Assembly: GCA_033239005.1 (NCBI GenBank)
Contig: BSQZ01000005.1
Coordinates: 14,392,501 to 14,456,500 of the forward strand
Origin: Lamellibrachia satsuma
Lineage: Eukaryota; Annelida; Polychaeta; Sabellida; Siboglinidae
DNA: 64,000 nucleotides
Direction: 5' to 3'
Shown here: positions 45,693-58,734 of the stretch, in pieces
Layout: each line of letters starts with the position of its first letter
Numbering within the stretch: the first letter of the stretch is position 1
Notes under the pieces: generated by a model
Seen by the model: only the letters and a program-made list of their open reading frames with translations
Database searches by the model: none
Told to the model about the DNA's origin: nothing
Position numbers and translations under genes: made by a program

Positions 45693-46686
45693 GTAGGGTA
45701 ACCTGTGGCAAAACGGCCCCTGGAGATAAGACGCCCCCCCGCACGTGTACAAAATATAAAAACTATGAACGTCGCAAAATCTGGTGCAAAATAAAGTTAA
45801 CATCGGATACTCACACCGAAAGCTCAGCCATCTAAGCTCTGATCTAATATTTTGGCAATAGTAAAATAGTGCAATTCACTATAAAACGGTATGAATCGTG
45901 AACTTAATTGGTGACATAATAATAGTACTAATCAGTTAACAGGTCAAACAAGACAACATGGGCAATAGTATGTTGTGTTTTGTGTACATCGTGTTTAAAA
46001 CACACGTAGTGCATGTGGGACTGGGGCAAGACGATCCCCATGCATGTGGGGCAAGACGGTCCCAATGCATGTGGGGCAAGACGTTCCCCTGCATGTGGGG
46101 CAAGACGGTTTCTATGTCTTATACCGTATGCACATGGTCATAATGTTTAAAATGTATTACACATGACCAGTTATGTTTAATAAGTTTAATGTAATATGAA
46201 CGTTGTATAATTTACGTTCTACTAGCCTGTAGGGTGTGATTATGATCGAATATTACTAAGCCAATTTTATATTATGTATGGATTGCAAGGTGTATATTAT
46301 ATGTTAACTGCATTTTAAATTCAACAACTATAATAACCTAATATATTCCTTTCATACCATTTGCACGTATACATTTTATGTTTACGCAGTGGTTCGTTCA
46401 TATAAGCGAAAACCACAGGGAAGGGAGCTACTGACCGTCTTGCCCCGTGCAGAGGGCCGTCTTGCCCCATGCAGAGGGCCGTCTTGCCCTATGGCTTTTG
46501 GGTACTTTTGATATTTTTCAATGCAGCTCATCCACGTTGTCAATTTGCTGAGAATAATTTTCCAATGGGTAACATACATATCTATCTACAATACGAGAAC
46601 ATTAAAGACATGTTAACATAGTTTAATGGTGTACAATTTTAAAGTTTTCCTTAGGGGGCTGCCCTGTCCCAGGTCACTCTAATACT
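45693..46686. mobile_element. Candidate DNA element with imperfect inverted ends and GGGGCAAGACGG arrays
   Basis: Left end AGGGTAACCTGTGGCAAAAC then GGCCCC. The right end, reverse-complemented, is AGAGTGACCTGGGACAGGGC then AGCCCC. Subterminal arrays mirror each other: at 46010-46112 about four 24-25-bp units GCATGTGGGGCAAGACGGTC, and at 46434-46490 two to three units of GGGCCGTCTTGCCCC in the opposite sense. No transposase ORF, so non-autonomous if real. Target-site duplication not clear. Shares the AAGACGGCC text with the element at 15161-16742. Confidence 0.45.
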
Positions 46687-46804
46687 ATCGCCTTTTAAAA
46701 CAAAATACTTCTGACGAGTAGCAATGCAGCACACATAGGTAGTCGTTAAAACTTACTTTGCTACAAATTCACATTAAATCGGAAAACACGTGATCACTAT
46801 TTAC

Positions 46805-46920
46805 CTATCCTCTGCGTACCCTAGTTTGTGCATAAGACCGTCATTCAATTCGATAACAAACTGTGGTCTCCGCAGTCTTCCAAGAACTCCATCCCAGTTG
46901 GTCACCACGTCATGGCTATT
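46805..46920 (-). other. Possible exon fragment
   Basis: The minus-strand reading HDVVTNWDGVLGRLRRPQ / FVIELNDGLMHKLGYAEDR is open for about 38 codons and ends at AG|GTAAATAG, a good splice-donor match. A potential acceptor (GGAGACCACAG) lies inside. No family recognised; may be chance. Confidence 0.2.
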
Positions 46921-47040
46921 ATTAATAAAATAATTAAGTTATAAATAAACGTGGCGGCTGGAAGGTCGCCTGCTGAGTGCATTTGATAACGCTAGATTAC
47001 ATCAATATAAACAACGTTCCGGAAATACCGGTGAACATGG

Positions 47041-48160
47041 TGACGTCATGCGTGGACTCCGAAAGTGCTTCATCACTCAGTGCTTCATCGCCCAGTACTT
47101 CGCCGCTCCATTGTGAGCAATTAGATTGATTGGCTAACTGAAATGCTGGGCGATGGAGATGGTGATGGAGATCTCGCTATCTTAGATAGTGAAGACGATG
47201 GTGATTAATACTGGAAGTATATTTCATCAACCTAATAGGCGAAACATTTGTGTCACAAGCATTACGAGATAGTCTTAATGTTTATGATGTTGTGCATCGT
47301 GTCAACATGTGTCATATCGCTACGCCGTCGTTTGCAGGATGTGTTTACCGTGAGAGCGGACGAGCCATGACAGCGGACGAGCCGTGACAGCGGACGAGCC
47401 GTGACAGCGGACAAGCCGTGACAGCGCCGAGGGAACGCGGAAACGCCAGCACGGACGTACGCTGTTCGGAAGATTATGCAACGCATCCATATAACCGCGG
47501 CGGAAAGACAGCGCCAGCCGCCTAAATGTCACGCTATTGCGAATGGCAATGCCACAGAACTACTCCAATCACGTTGACATTTCAGAGACGCCTCGCAAAA
47601 AGATCAACTCGAAGGTCAACTTGGGGAATAATGAGTTGCCATTTGAAGAATTCACCGATTAGACGTAATATTTGTATAGGCTCCTTCCGGGCACTGACTA
47701 TTTGTATAAGTACTCTGCATACGAGCGCCGATTGCAGAATGCTTGTCTGAAATCGAATTCGGCGCTGCGACCGACCTTTGCCATACTAACTTGGCATTTT
47801 CGTGCGAGATTCGTATCCGGCACAGCCCCGCCGAAATGAGATCATTTATTGGTTCGTTTTTCCGATCTGCTATTAGCCGGCGAGCTCGTTATAGCTGTGC
47901 CTGGTCGTGTCGTTTGACTGACATTTCGCCGACTGGCAGCGGCCGAGAAGAACGCCGGAGGGACGGGACTGAGACGGGCATCACTGCCGAGGGAGGCCGC
48001 TGTGCGGGTTGTGGCTGTCGCTGGAGGTCGCGTGGAGGATGAGACACCGGCGATGATGAGGATACGTGTTGGATTAAGATCATAGCGTTATTCGGATTAC
48101 GCATAGGTGGACGTGTGGAGATGTGCGGACGGGTTGTTGTCGGAATATAACGCAAGAAAC
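47041..48160. promoter_or_regulatory. CpG-rich region, possible promoter
   Basis: Starts with a perfect TGACGTCA (47041-47048) and is CpG-rich from about 47330 to 48150, in contrast to the AT-rich flanks. It includes a 17-bp array at 47350-47425. ORFs (47743-48042 plus, 99 residues, Arg-rich; 47889-48155 minus) look like products of base composition. Confidence 0.25.
47350..47425 (+). repeat. 17-bp array (CGGACGAGCCGTGACAG)
   Basis: Four units with one or two changes each. Confidence 0.92.
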
Positions 48161-50670
48161 ACGCAGTGTTGTTACGTTAACCGGATGTAGGAAAAATGCA
48201 AAGACAATGTATGACTACAACGATGACGACGCGACGTTTAACAGTGCGATATGTATAACTCCGCGGTCAGCAAATCCGCGATAGCGGTGTTCGGATTACC
48301 ACACAATGTCGCATCTGACTGTTGAAAATATCGCATGGAATATTACCTAAATCGGCTACTTAATATGACGATCCAGATTGGAATAGAGGGAATTGATCCA
48401 ACTTACAAACAGCGAGACAATCGTCTGTGTATACAAGCATTAATGTGGCGGAAACTCGTTGTGAGATATTCTGGAAATCATCGCAATTTCAGTAAAGAAG
48501 CGCCATGGAAATATCGGACAAACAGCTACCAAAACATGCGTTGGAATTGTGAAAGCGTGATTTCGAAAGTTTGGCTTAAAAAAACAAGAATATTATGGAC
48601 CATACATCATGTATTGATATATCTTCAGCAAGAACGAAACGATAATAACGAGACACTGTGAAAAAATTAACTAACGTGATGCAACGTGACCTTCACGACG
48701 GATAACCGCGCAATCAGCTGGCCTGGTTTGATGGAGGCGTCACCTCGTGTCGTCATGTGGAATCAATACTTTCTGTACGAACCGTGTGGTGTCGTCCACA
48801 TTCGCAAGGTGGAGCCACCACTCGACCGCCTCCCGCACATTGTCGCCTCTGCTTACAGAAGCATCTGTTGAAAGGTATAGTGTGACATCTTCTTGTTCTG
48901 TTGTTTCATGTAATGCGAAATATTATTATCACGCATTTTGTGTTTATTGAAATAGTCGATGGCTTAGTTTATTATTAGCTTGTGACATTTTTCTCCAAGA
49001 AATGCACTTCTTGTTGAAATTAATTTCTTTGCGAAATGTAAACCGTTCTTCGATCAACCCTGCACAGACAGGTAGGTTTTGACTGTTGTTCCGTATATAA
49101 GACGACAAAATACTAACCTCATATATATTACAATTGATTAACGTGTCTATGGTCTTTGTTAAATAAATATTCATCGATCGGCACACGCTTTGTTACAGAA
49201 AATTTAACTTTCTTCGAATACATTTTGCATTCGTTAACACGACAAGACTTTCGGAACTATTAATGTAACATTGTATCACAATAACAGTCAAATATGTGGG
49301 CGGACGAAGACGTTTTCAAGGCGGCATGATTTGTAATGTGTATTGACGTTTGCTGTGACAAACGTTTTGATGCTTTTAAATAGTTCATCGTTCGTCATCG
49401 TATTAGTGTAATCAAGTTGTCGCCAGCGAGTCCTTTACGAATTCAACTAGAGCAGTCTCAAATGTCGTTTCCGATTAGCTATTAGCCGCCATCGCTTCAT
49501 TTGCGTGCGGTTACGTGTGTCGTGGTTTCTAATCTCGGAAGTAATAGTGACGTAGCTCGTTGTTTGTACGGGCTGGCCTCTCGCTCTCGTTAGGGGTACA
49601 GCTCACGGTCGCACCCACGCGCCTCTTTACATGCATGTATGTGCATATATCAACACGCATTCCACACTGAATGCAGACATACACGCGAAATCACAAGTGT
49701 TTGTGCAATATGACGATGTAAACGCAGCAGGCACATTTCTTGTATTAGCTGCTTTTGAGACACCAGAGACAAAGGGCAACTGCAAAGAAAAGAAAAAAGA
49801 CCACGTTGACAAACGTCCGCGGTCTGAACGATCCGATTAATCGGTCGGACAAATAAAGTCACGTTTCTACGACGTAGCCAGGCTTAAATGCATAGTCTAG
49901 TTATGACGTACCTGATGTGTTGATAATCAAACACTTCTGTAAATCCTTCAACCTTGTGAATGTCGTGCTTCCTTTTGTCACTTGAAATAAACATCTTATG
50001 AAAGTCTAAAAAACAGGACGAATGAAGTGTGTTCGATTTGTTTTAATCTTACTAGATATCAGAGTGCTTCTGTCTACGCTGCGATATATTTTGAGTGGAT
50101 CAGTTTCTGCGAATAAGCAACTCTTTAGAACAGAACATCGCTGCCGTTCTACATGTGGTTCACGACGCTTCCGTTAGCAGTCCAACAAGCGAGACGGACG
50201 TTTGAACGAAATGAATTATTGTTTGGTTCGTCACCAGGCAGCGCCGATCACGGAGATTACGTTTTATGTGGTTCATTTTGAAGTCTTCCTTCTGATGTAC
50301 AACGGAGAATCAGTCGAACATTGCTGTTGCACTGAGCACATGCGTGACTTATATGTAACTTTTTTATTATTATGAGACCATATGCTTGACATTTGTACGG
50401 TGATGCTATAACGTGCAAGACGTGAACATATGCGAATCTCAATCAAACTATACGCATAAAGTTGCTATAGGATGTCACAAAACGTTAACCTTAATATTGA
50501 TTAGTACACATATTTCTAGCTATTAATGTTGGATTCAATACTATATTACGAATCTGATAAATTGATCATGGACACGTTGATATTTGTCCATTTAAATGTC
50601 TAGAAACACGTTATATAGAGACTTTATTTCAAGTGTGTTTCATTCGTTTTCTGTTTGCCATCGGATGCAA
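48161..50670. other. No recognisable gene; one 108-residue ORF
   Basis: The ORF at 48335-48661 plus (starts MEYYLNRLLNMTIQIG, ends with a Trp/His/Lys-rich stretch) has no stop over 327 bp and is not repeat-derived, but shows no motif I know and no promoter or splice context. Elsewhere only short ORFs. Confidence 0.4.
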
Positions 50671-50672
50671 CT

Positions 50673-50820
50673 CTACTGATTAATGTGATCACACACTGAC
50701 GAATCACATTAATATGATCACACACTGACGAATCACATTAATATGATCACACACTGACGAATCACATTAATATGATCACACACTGACGAATCACATTAAT
50801 ATGATCACACACTGACGAAT
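50673..50820 (+). repeat. 29-bp minisatellite (5 copies)
   Basis: Five nearly perfect units of AATCACATTAATATGATCAC followed by ACACTGACG, starting at about 50673 and every 29 bp from 50702. Confidence 0.96.
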
Positions 50821-51538
50821 GAAAGGTGAGACAAGTGAAACAAACGATCTACTGATTGTATAGATGTTAGTTGTGGGAATACGTTTAAAAAACAAAATTG
50901 GTAGATATATTGTAAGGGTTTCATAATTATAGATGAAAATAAAGACTCCCGACAGAACAACGGCTCCCCTCTGCCCTCTCTACCTGTCGTGTGGAGCTGT
51001 TGCTTAGGGTGGCAAAATTGTTAAATCATAAAAAAAACAACGGCCATGTTTCGAGCATCCGGTATATAGGAGGCAAGAATAAGGTGAGTTGAACACAGAT
51101 TGTCGACAATGTGAGCACCGGCACATTGCAGTTGACATAAAAACTGTTGTAGTTGACATAGAACCAGAACACAAGTCATGTAATAAAATTAGTTTGAAAA
51201 CAAATAGTCGCAACTGTTTGTAGATAGTTTGTAGACTGTTTGTAGAATTTGTAGATAGATATAGCATGAAACAACGAAACCATTAGCGAAACTGGTTTTC
51301 ATATGACGTGGCATTTTGACGAAACGGACGACATGACACGTTGTTATGTTATAGAAGGAGGCTTAATGTGCGCGGACAGCAGAATCTAATCGGGTGGAAC
51401 AGAAAAGCCAAGGTTGAGGAATGACAGCTGATCAGTCTTGAGACAACTGTTATAACTGTAGTAAACAGGCGAAACACATGCAGCAGATCTATTCTGAGCA
51501 CAGGGGGTAGAAATACCGACGAGCGAGTGATCATTGGC
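50821..51538. other. No recognisable gene
   Basis: Short repeated words (GTAGATAGTTTGTAGACTGT) near 51220-51260; otherwise nothing. Confidence 0.45.
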
Positions 51539-51956
<418 letters not shown>

Positions 51957-51991
51957 ATTATGTCGAACGACGGAAAATACTATATGTGTGC

Positions 51992-52055
51992 AAAATTGTG
52001 CAAGTGTTACGTGCAAGTGTTACGTGCAATTGTTACGTGCAAGTGTTACGTATAT
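51992..52055 (+). repeat. 13-bp array (ACGTGCAAGTGTT)
   Basis: Four to five units, one with AATTGTT. Confidence 0.9.
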
Positions 52056-53004
52056 ATTGGGACCCGTGATGATTGGTTTTGCGTAGTAATTGCGTAGTAA
52101 TTACGAATTCGCCGAAAACTCGGAATCCCCGTTTTTAATAATGTATAAACGCGTCAAGTTACGATGCTTGATTACCATGTTTAATGGAGTGTCTAAGGTA
52201 TTAATTAATTTTTTTTTAAATCCTAAGCACAATAAATGTAGACTTCTATTTAAGGCTTTTAATTTCTTTTATAATGTCAGCAATGTTGTTTTTTAATAGT
52301 CAGTATAGTACAACATCAATTAAATGAAACAAGATTTGAAACAAGATTGTTGACACTGTTTGATGATTTGACCAGAAGTCATACCGAGGGAAAGTGCCCG
52401 GATGCAGGTTCTTCGCGACAACGCGAGCTCACCCAGTACCACAATGAACCGACTAAATAATAAAGCGCATTTCAAAAGAAAGACAATTCCAAAAACATTA
52501 TATGCAGTGCTGACGTAAGTTTCACTGAAGAAATGCCGCGCACAATCATATTATGAAGTGCGCTCGTGTGAACACGTGCTAATAACGACGGCTCTCCGGC
52601 CCGCCCAGGGCCCAACCAACTAAAATGTCGAAGGTGAACAATTTTATGAAGCAAATTATATATTTATGTCTTCGACATATAATTCCCCGTGGGCTGCTCG
52701 ACCAAGTCCGCCCGCGCCCGACTCCGACCGACAGAGATAACATGGCCGCGGCGCAGTAATAGCAGTGAAATATAGCCACGTTGCCATTTTATGCGACTAC
52801 CGCACCGAGTCATTATCATTGTCTTCGTGGTCATCTTTCGTGGATGGGGGTGGCCTGGTAGGAATAGACATCATACACTCTGTGCCCTGGGAATGGGAAC
52901 CATAGGTGCCTGGGGATTTGGCCGCAAGTGACAGTGCCTGGGCGAACGGAAGACCGTGGCGTACCACATCCACTCTGTTCAATTTACTCTTACGTACATT
53001 GATA
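52056..53004. other. No recognisable gene
   Basis: Short ORFs only; GC rises between 52560 and 52760. Confidence 0.45.
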
Positions 53005-53007
53005 TAT

Positions 53008-53095
53008 AGTGCGTGCGTGCGTGCGTGCGTGTGCGGGTGTATGTGTGCGTACATGTACGCATGTGTGTAGATATGTGTGTGTGGGTGTGTCAGAC
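53008..53095 (+). repeat. (GTGC)n/(TG)n degenerate microsatellite
   Basis: GTGCGTGCGTGCGTGCGTGT followed by degenerate GTGTATGTGTGCG text. Confidence 0.85.
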
Positions 53096-53342
53096 TTGTT
53101 AACAAATGCAAATGCATTTGAATGTTAAGCATTTGATTGTCATTGTCTGACCTGTGGATCCACTTTCACAGCGTACTCTTTAAAAAAGTGTTCTGTAGGG
53201 TCTGTTCATTGAAACAAATAAAAAAAATGCAGGCAAATGACTCCCTTGGATTTGGGTGGCAGTTCATGGGCGGAGTAAACATTAGCAATGCCAGCCTTAA
53301 ATATTTACAGCCACGTGCATGTGCGTGTACGTGTGTGATGCT

Positions 53343-53358
53343 TGTGTGCGTGCGTCCA

Positions 53359-53414
<56 letters not shown>

Positions 53415-53508
53415 TAGATGGACGGACGGACGGACGGACGGACGGACGGACGCACGCACGCACGCACGCACGCACGCAGCGCATGCATGCATGCATGCAT
53501 GCATGTAT
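53343..53508 (+). repeat. Four-part tetranucleotide array with self-complementary arms
   Basis: (GTGC)n from about 53343 to 53413, then (GGAC)n 53418-53450, (GCAC)n 53451-53478 and (GCAT)n 53480-53505. The GTGC and GCAC tracts are reverse complements, so a long hairpin can form. Confidence 0.95.
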
Positions 53509-53509
53509 G

Positions 53510-54445
53510 TATTAACATGACATACTTACAAGCGTATACGTAGTACGTACATAGAACGTACGAACGTAAGCACACAATGTACTTTCGCGAAATGCTCCAT
53601 ACAAGTGGGAAACATTTGCAAAAGAGAAACATAAAACGTTATTTTCTAAGATACATGCTTGGATAATGTCATATAATTGCAGTTGTGTTTAATCAGTAAT
53701 GTCATTAACACATTTATGCTGAAACAAAAGTGTTTGGATGTATTTATTCAGGATAAAGAATATAATGCATACGGGGAAACAACAACACTCTTAGACTGCA
53801 AGTGAAAGTTTTACATACGCATCCATAGAGTTACACACATCACTGGCAGACCCGCCAACTTTGCTACAACGTGCGTCGAATAGCCAAAGAACAGCCACAG
53901 CGACATTCGCAATGCTACAGTGGACTGTAGCGAGGTGGGGAGTACATTTAGAAGACTGCAGGCCCTGTACATCTAGCCTTAATGACTGTTGCCTACAAAA
54001 ACGACGAGTACGGTATGCATGCAAGTATCTGTGGCCGCCACACAGCGTACCTACCGACCCCTTCCTTGCGAGCCCTGGCAGCGTGGCGAGCGGGCGGGCG
54101 GGCGGGCGGGCGGGAGCAAGACCCACGCGCCAAGCGTCAAGTTTTTATTAGCATACTGCTTTCTGAAGGAGGCTTCAGACGGTGACCAAAGTCGGCAACG
54201 GAAGACTGGTTTTTCGCCAAAACAGCGAACGGTCGTACTAACTAGTATTGCAAGTAATTATAACACAAAACACAAAAAAAATACCAGTTTTAGTTATGGC
54301 TTATGCTAACTGTATTGCTTAAAATATAAATAAAAGCGTATTGCTTCGTTCCACAAGGCATCTGTAAATCGAATAACTGTGTGTTTAATTACGCCAAATT
54401 TCAACGTTCCCGTGTTGATTGAATTGCAACTACCCTCCTATTAAT
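53510..54445. other. No recognisable gene
   Basis: Includes a (GGGC)n tract at 54092-54115. ORFs of up to 111 residues in competing frames; nothing recognised. Confidence 0.45.
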
Positions 54446-54449
54446 GGTT

Positions 54450-55260
54450 GGCAAGTAAACTTGTTTTAAATCAGCCCAGAGAACACGCCGATTTCGACGA
54501 CAGATACGCTAAAATTAGTCGCCGCGACCGCATTCCTACCGATTTCGCGACGCAAACAACTAGAGACTCTCCGTCAACGAAGAGAGCTATTTGCGGAGAC
54601 ATCTTCTCCCCTACCACCGTCACACCCTGCTTCGTACGCACTGCGGCCCGCCTGCCTGCCACCAGCGCGCCAGTGCCATTGAAGCGCGCTTATGCAATCA
54701 ATAAAACCTGACGATACTAGCGCTGGGGCGCGCCGCACTGCGTCAGTGGCTGCGGCGAGTCGTTGAGCGCACCCGCCGTCTGCGTCAATCACCCGCAGAG
54801 ATACATCAGTCCGCCTGATTGCTGTTTACCTCCCGCGGCCGCTGTCGACGTCGGCGCTGACGTCACGCGAGTCTTCCCCGCGCCTATCTTTAGCTTCCTG
54901 CGCGTCATCAGCGCGCAAGCGTGACGTCACAACATGGCGTCAAATCGGCGGCGTCGCTTCGGTGAATGACGCTCGTGTCTCGGCCTGACGAACGTGCGCA
55001 CGGTTTCCGATGACGTCGACCGATCAATCGGCAATTCCCCGGTATTGCACCGCGCCCGTTGCTAAATTTAACGCGGACGCGCGTCGGCATTGATGTCAAC
55101 GAGGCGATTCGACGCGCGGCCAACGTACGCAGATGCTCAGCCGCCGCCGCCGTCGCCGCCGTCGAGGCCGCGCCAACGTCTGCTCGCGTCCATGAGCTGC
55201 ACGGCCTGACTCGACCGCTTTGCTCGAGGACTGATTATATTACTATACCGAACGCTAACC
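54450..55260. promoter_or_regulatory. CpG-rich region with two CRE palindromes
   Basis: Strongly CpG-rich with perfect TGACGTCA at 54858-54865 and 54922-54929, the second 4 bp before an ATG. That ATG (54934) opens only a very short ORF (MASNRRRRFGE stop). A longer plus ORF begins at 55059 (165 residues) but its C-terminal half is the 8-bp array at 55310. Promoter-like composition; the gene is not identified. Confidence 0.35.
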
Positions 55261-55309
55261 GACGTCTTCCTGTTGAACTTGAAGCAGCACTCCGTGTCAG
55301 TCTGTCTTC

Positions 55310-55468
55310 CGACCAGCCAGCCAATCAGCCAGTCAGCCAGTCAGCCAGTCCGCCAGTCAGCCAGCCAATCAGCCAGGCAGCCAGTCAGCCAGTCCGCCAG
55401 TCAGCCAGCCAATCAGCCAGTCAGCCAGTCAGCCAGTCAGCCAGCCAATCAGCCAGTCAGCCAAGCAA
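55310..55468 (+). repeat. 8-bp array (CAGCCAGT)
   Basis: About twenty CAGCCAGT/CAGCCAAT units. It produces Ser-Gln-Pro-Val repeats in two frames. Confidence 0.95.
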
Positions 55469-55689
55469 TCATTTCATTTATTTTTTATTCTACAACTATT
55501 CAATTTACTTATATTTATCTTTGGGCAAAAACGACCACCAGTACCGGTTGTCGTGAAGCGTCGTGCAGATGTAGTCTTAATACAAAAAAATGGACCATTG
55601 GGATTGACCACAGGGATTGACCACAGGGTCAAATTATTATTTCGACGAAGACATGTATTCGTATACGCGCACATAAACTAACACTAGCG

Positions 55690-55745
55690 TGCGTGCGTGC
55701 GTGCGTGTGTGCGTGCGTGCATGCGAGAGTGCGTGCCTGGGTGTG
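55690..55745 (+). repeat. (GTGC)n degenerate microsatellite
   Basis: GTGCGTGCGTGCGTGTGTGC and decayed units. Confidence 0.85.
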
Positions 55746-56469
55746 TAGAGTGTACACATATACGTCCGTATCCACCGTTGACACGACATTTGATGGATGA
55801 GACGTTTGTTGTGTTGAGCACATGTCTGGCGCTGTGCGTGTCCGCTGATATTTTACTGACACAAAACCACAAACCACAAAATAAAGACAGAACGACACAG
55901 GCGAGGTAGCGGGCTAACCGTGACTGGTGGACTGACGACTGTTGACTGTTCAGATGAGACGGGTAGAATATAGCATCCTCGTCAGCCAGGGGTAATGTTG
56001 CAGTTACCCATTGGGTGTGTGCACGTTGATTTGAACGGTATTCCATTTGTCCTATCAACCGATCAAATGCGTCGATACGAAATCATTCGATTTGGCAATG
56101 TAGTTCGGTTGGATACGACACGATACTCGAGTATATTTGAATGTATATATTGACATGAGGTAATTTGTGCTATGCAACAGTTTTATTTAGTTGTACTGTT
56201 CTTAGTTGCGTCAGTGGATTCGCTGCTGGAGTTTAAAAATATAAATAGTGTCCGGGGTGTCCACAAGGGGTTGGCGTGTACAGCCCTGGTGGACACTGGC
56301 CGGTTTCGTGTCGCCTACTTGGCGGTTAAGAAAGTTTACTTAGCACTAAGATGATTGTCTTATGAAATTACGCGTTTCGTGCCGTCTGAAGTACGCAGTG
56401 GGCGCAACACCCTACCATAGATATATAGTAGTAATAATCTTATTTGTATATATCTATGACCCAACATAG

Positions 56470-56615
56470 CCTGCGCCTCCTACCTCTCCTACCCCTCCTA
56501 CCTCTACTACCCCTCCTACCCGCCTCCTACCCCTCCTACCCGCCTCGTACCCCTCCTACCCTTCCTACCCCTCCTACCCCTACCCGCCTCCTACCCCTAC
56601 TACCCGCCTCCTAAT
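56470..56615 (+). repeat. 9-bp pyrimidine-rich array (CTCCTACCC)
   Basis: About fifteen units of CCTCCTACC/CGCCTCCTACC, almost pure pyrimidine on the plus strand. Confidence 0.93.
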
Positions 56616-56917
56616 GTGGCTTAAATCCACTAAGTAGTTCATAGTGCTTTCAAAATGGCGGTTCTCCGACAAGTACATCGATTAATGACGCAGCAAGATG
56701 ATGTTTACGCAGGTAGAGCGTGTTTAGAGACTGAACACACCCTCTCGAAATATAGGTCATGTCTAGTGCTTAAGTACCGTTTTCGTCATGATGACATAAT
56801 TTTTTATTTCTACACAAGACGGCTGCTCACAGGAACGCTCCAAATTCTTGTCGACTTGCTCTTATTTGCGAGAAAAATATAGCAATTTTCAAGTGGTTGT
56901 CGGCGATTTGTTGGGAA

Positions 56918-56986
56918 CTAGCAACTAGCAACTAGCAACTAGCAACTAGCAACTAGCAACTAGCAACTAGCAACTAGCAACTAGCA
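56918..56986 (+). repeat. 7-bp array (CTAGCAA)
   Basis: Ten perfect AACTAGC units. Confidence 0.97.
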
Positions 56987-57897
56987 AGGCAACAGTGTAT
57001 AAAACAGTCCACAGAGTGGCTGCTGCATTCGCCCGACTCGTATCGCGATACGTTCGCTTCCACGAACACTTGACACATCAGCAGGAATCCTCATTAAGGG
57101 TCGTAAAACAGCATCAGAGACTGGAACTGTCATTCATCTAGCCGTGACGCAATCTGTTCACTGAAGATTTTGGATAAGAACATGGATTGCATACTAATGG
57201 AAAATTGTATTTTAGCTGTTACAGCGTTGACGACTGTGAATTTATAATGAATTAATAATTAATGTATTGAACTTTCATTTAAAACGATATGTACATTAAT
57301 AAAATAAGTTGTGTTAATCATACTGCGTTTTTCTTGTTGATAACTTTAATGCAATAATAAACACTGGGAGTCCGACAATTATCTACACACTGATGTAGAA
57401 TAAGCCATAGGCCTATTTGCTGACCTCCTAAAACTGTATCGCCGACATAGTAATTAATAAGCAATTGCTTTCTGTTTTTTTCGCAGATTGGTCACATTGT
57501 TCCTCAATTGACACTGTAAACGTGTGGCATGCTGCGAGTATTGTTTGAGTAGACGGCTCAACTTGGTGTCAATAAAATAGTTTTTCCCTTCCTGTTTAAC
57601 AGTGTTGACTGTGTTGCGTGCTTTTGCCGTGTCGCTAACGACATCATGGGAAGGGCATTCCCGCGGAATGCCCGTTGATAACGACTTGTATAACCACGTG
57701 ACAGTCTTACGCGCATTCTTAGCTAAGAAATAGGTCAGACGCACTACATAAAACCCGATTTGTTTAGTTTTACGCAACTACTTGGCTATGCATTTTTTTG
57801 GTTTACGCGCATGCGTAGCGCTAAGTAACTGCGTTGTTTTAAAAGTGCGCGACATGAAACCAGCCACTGGTGGATACCCCGGACACTATTTGTATTC

Positions 57898-58734
57898 TAA
57901 GTGTGTCCCGTGTACACCAACCACTTGTGATACGGACATGTTGTACCATACGGCCTAGACGTTTCAAAATAGCACACGATCTGGTTACGTTCATATTCAA
58001 AATAACACAGGATAATTAGCTTCCCGGCTTATTATGAAAAGTTCTTGTGATGGGAACGCCACCTGGGGACGAGTGAAAGCTAAGCTACTGCGGGTTGAGT
58101 AAAATGATTAAGAAGAATTGGTAGAATTTGGACCGTCCACCGGGAGATGTAACCTAAATATGACGACTCAAAATATCACTGCCGTGAACGTAAGACAAGA
58201 GGCAAGACAAGAGCCTGAGAGTTATCACAGCGAAGCGTGACGTTTGATGGTGTCAGTTGTCATTTATTATGAGACGTTTTTATCGTTGTAAAAACGGCGT
58301 CGTTCTACGGAATTTTGTTGTGCGTCGCGTCGCAAGATTTCGGGGGTGCTTTGATGCATCGGTTCTTGAAGAAAGCCGCGTCATTGTTGCGAAAACCTTT
58401 GAATGCCACGGTTTACGTGGCGACTTTATGTTTTGTTTACGCTGCACCCGACGTCGTGACCAGCACGGCGAGCGTGGGCAGACGGCGCCACGGTCCAGCG
58501 ATCCATGGCGGGCGTAATGAGGGTCATCCAGACATCAACGTTATATTATATATAGATAACCATTTTTTAGTAATATTGTTGATTTAGCGGCTTTCAAATA
58601 ATTAAATTTGTTAACAGAAGTTATGCTGGTACAATATTTTGATGATCAATCAGATTTGGTCATATTAAATTATTAATTAAGCATTACAAACCTATTACAT
58701 CACGAAGAGACAATGGGGTAGTTTTGAACGGTTC
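57898..58734. other. No recognisable gene
   Basis: A CpG-richer patch at 58200-58520 carries two overlapping ORFs (86 and 90 residues) with no recognised domain. Confidence 0.4.

Larger units (their letters stand above)
56238..57897. mobile_element. Candidate DNA element with inverted ends TAGTGTCCGGGGTRTCCAC
   Basis: Left (56241-56272) AATAGTGTCCGGGGTGTCCA. Right, reverse-complemented from 57897, AATAGTGTCCGGGGTATCCA. About 25 of 27 bases match, both pointing inward, 1.65 kb apart. The ends resemble hAT-type termini in style, but no transposase and no clear 8-bp duplication are visible. Inside are a pyrimidine array (56470), the 7-bp array (56916) and a small palindrome (56414), so the element, if real, is old and has been invaded. 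Confidence 0.45.

Noticed and set aside
55059..55556. 165-residue ORF with Ser-Gln-Pro repeats
   Set aside because: The C-terminal half is the 8-bp CAGCCAGT array; the N-terminal half is Ala/Arg-rich as expected from CpG-rich composition.
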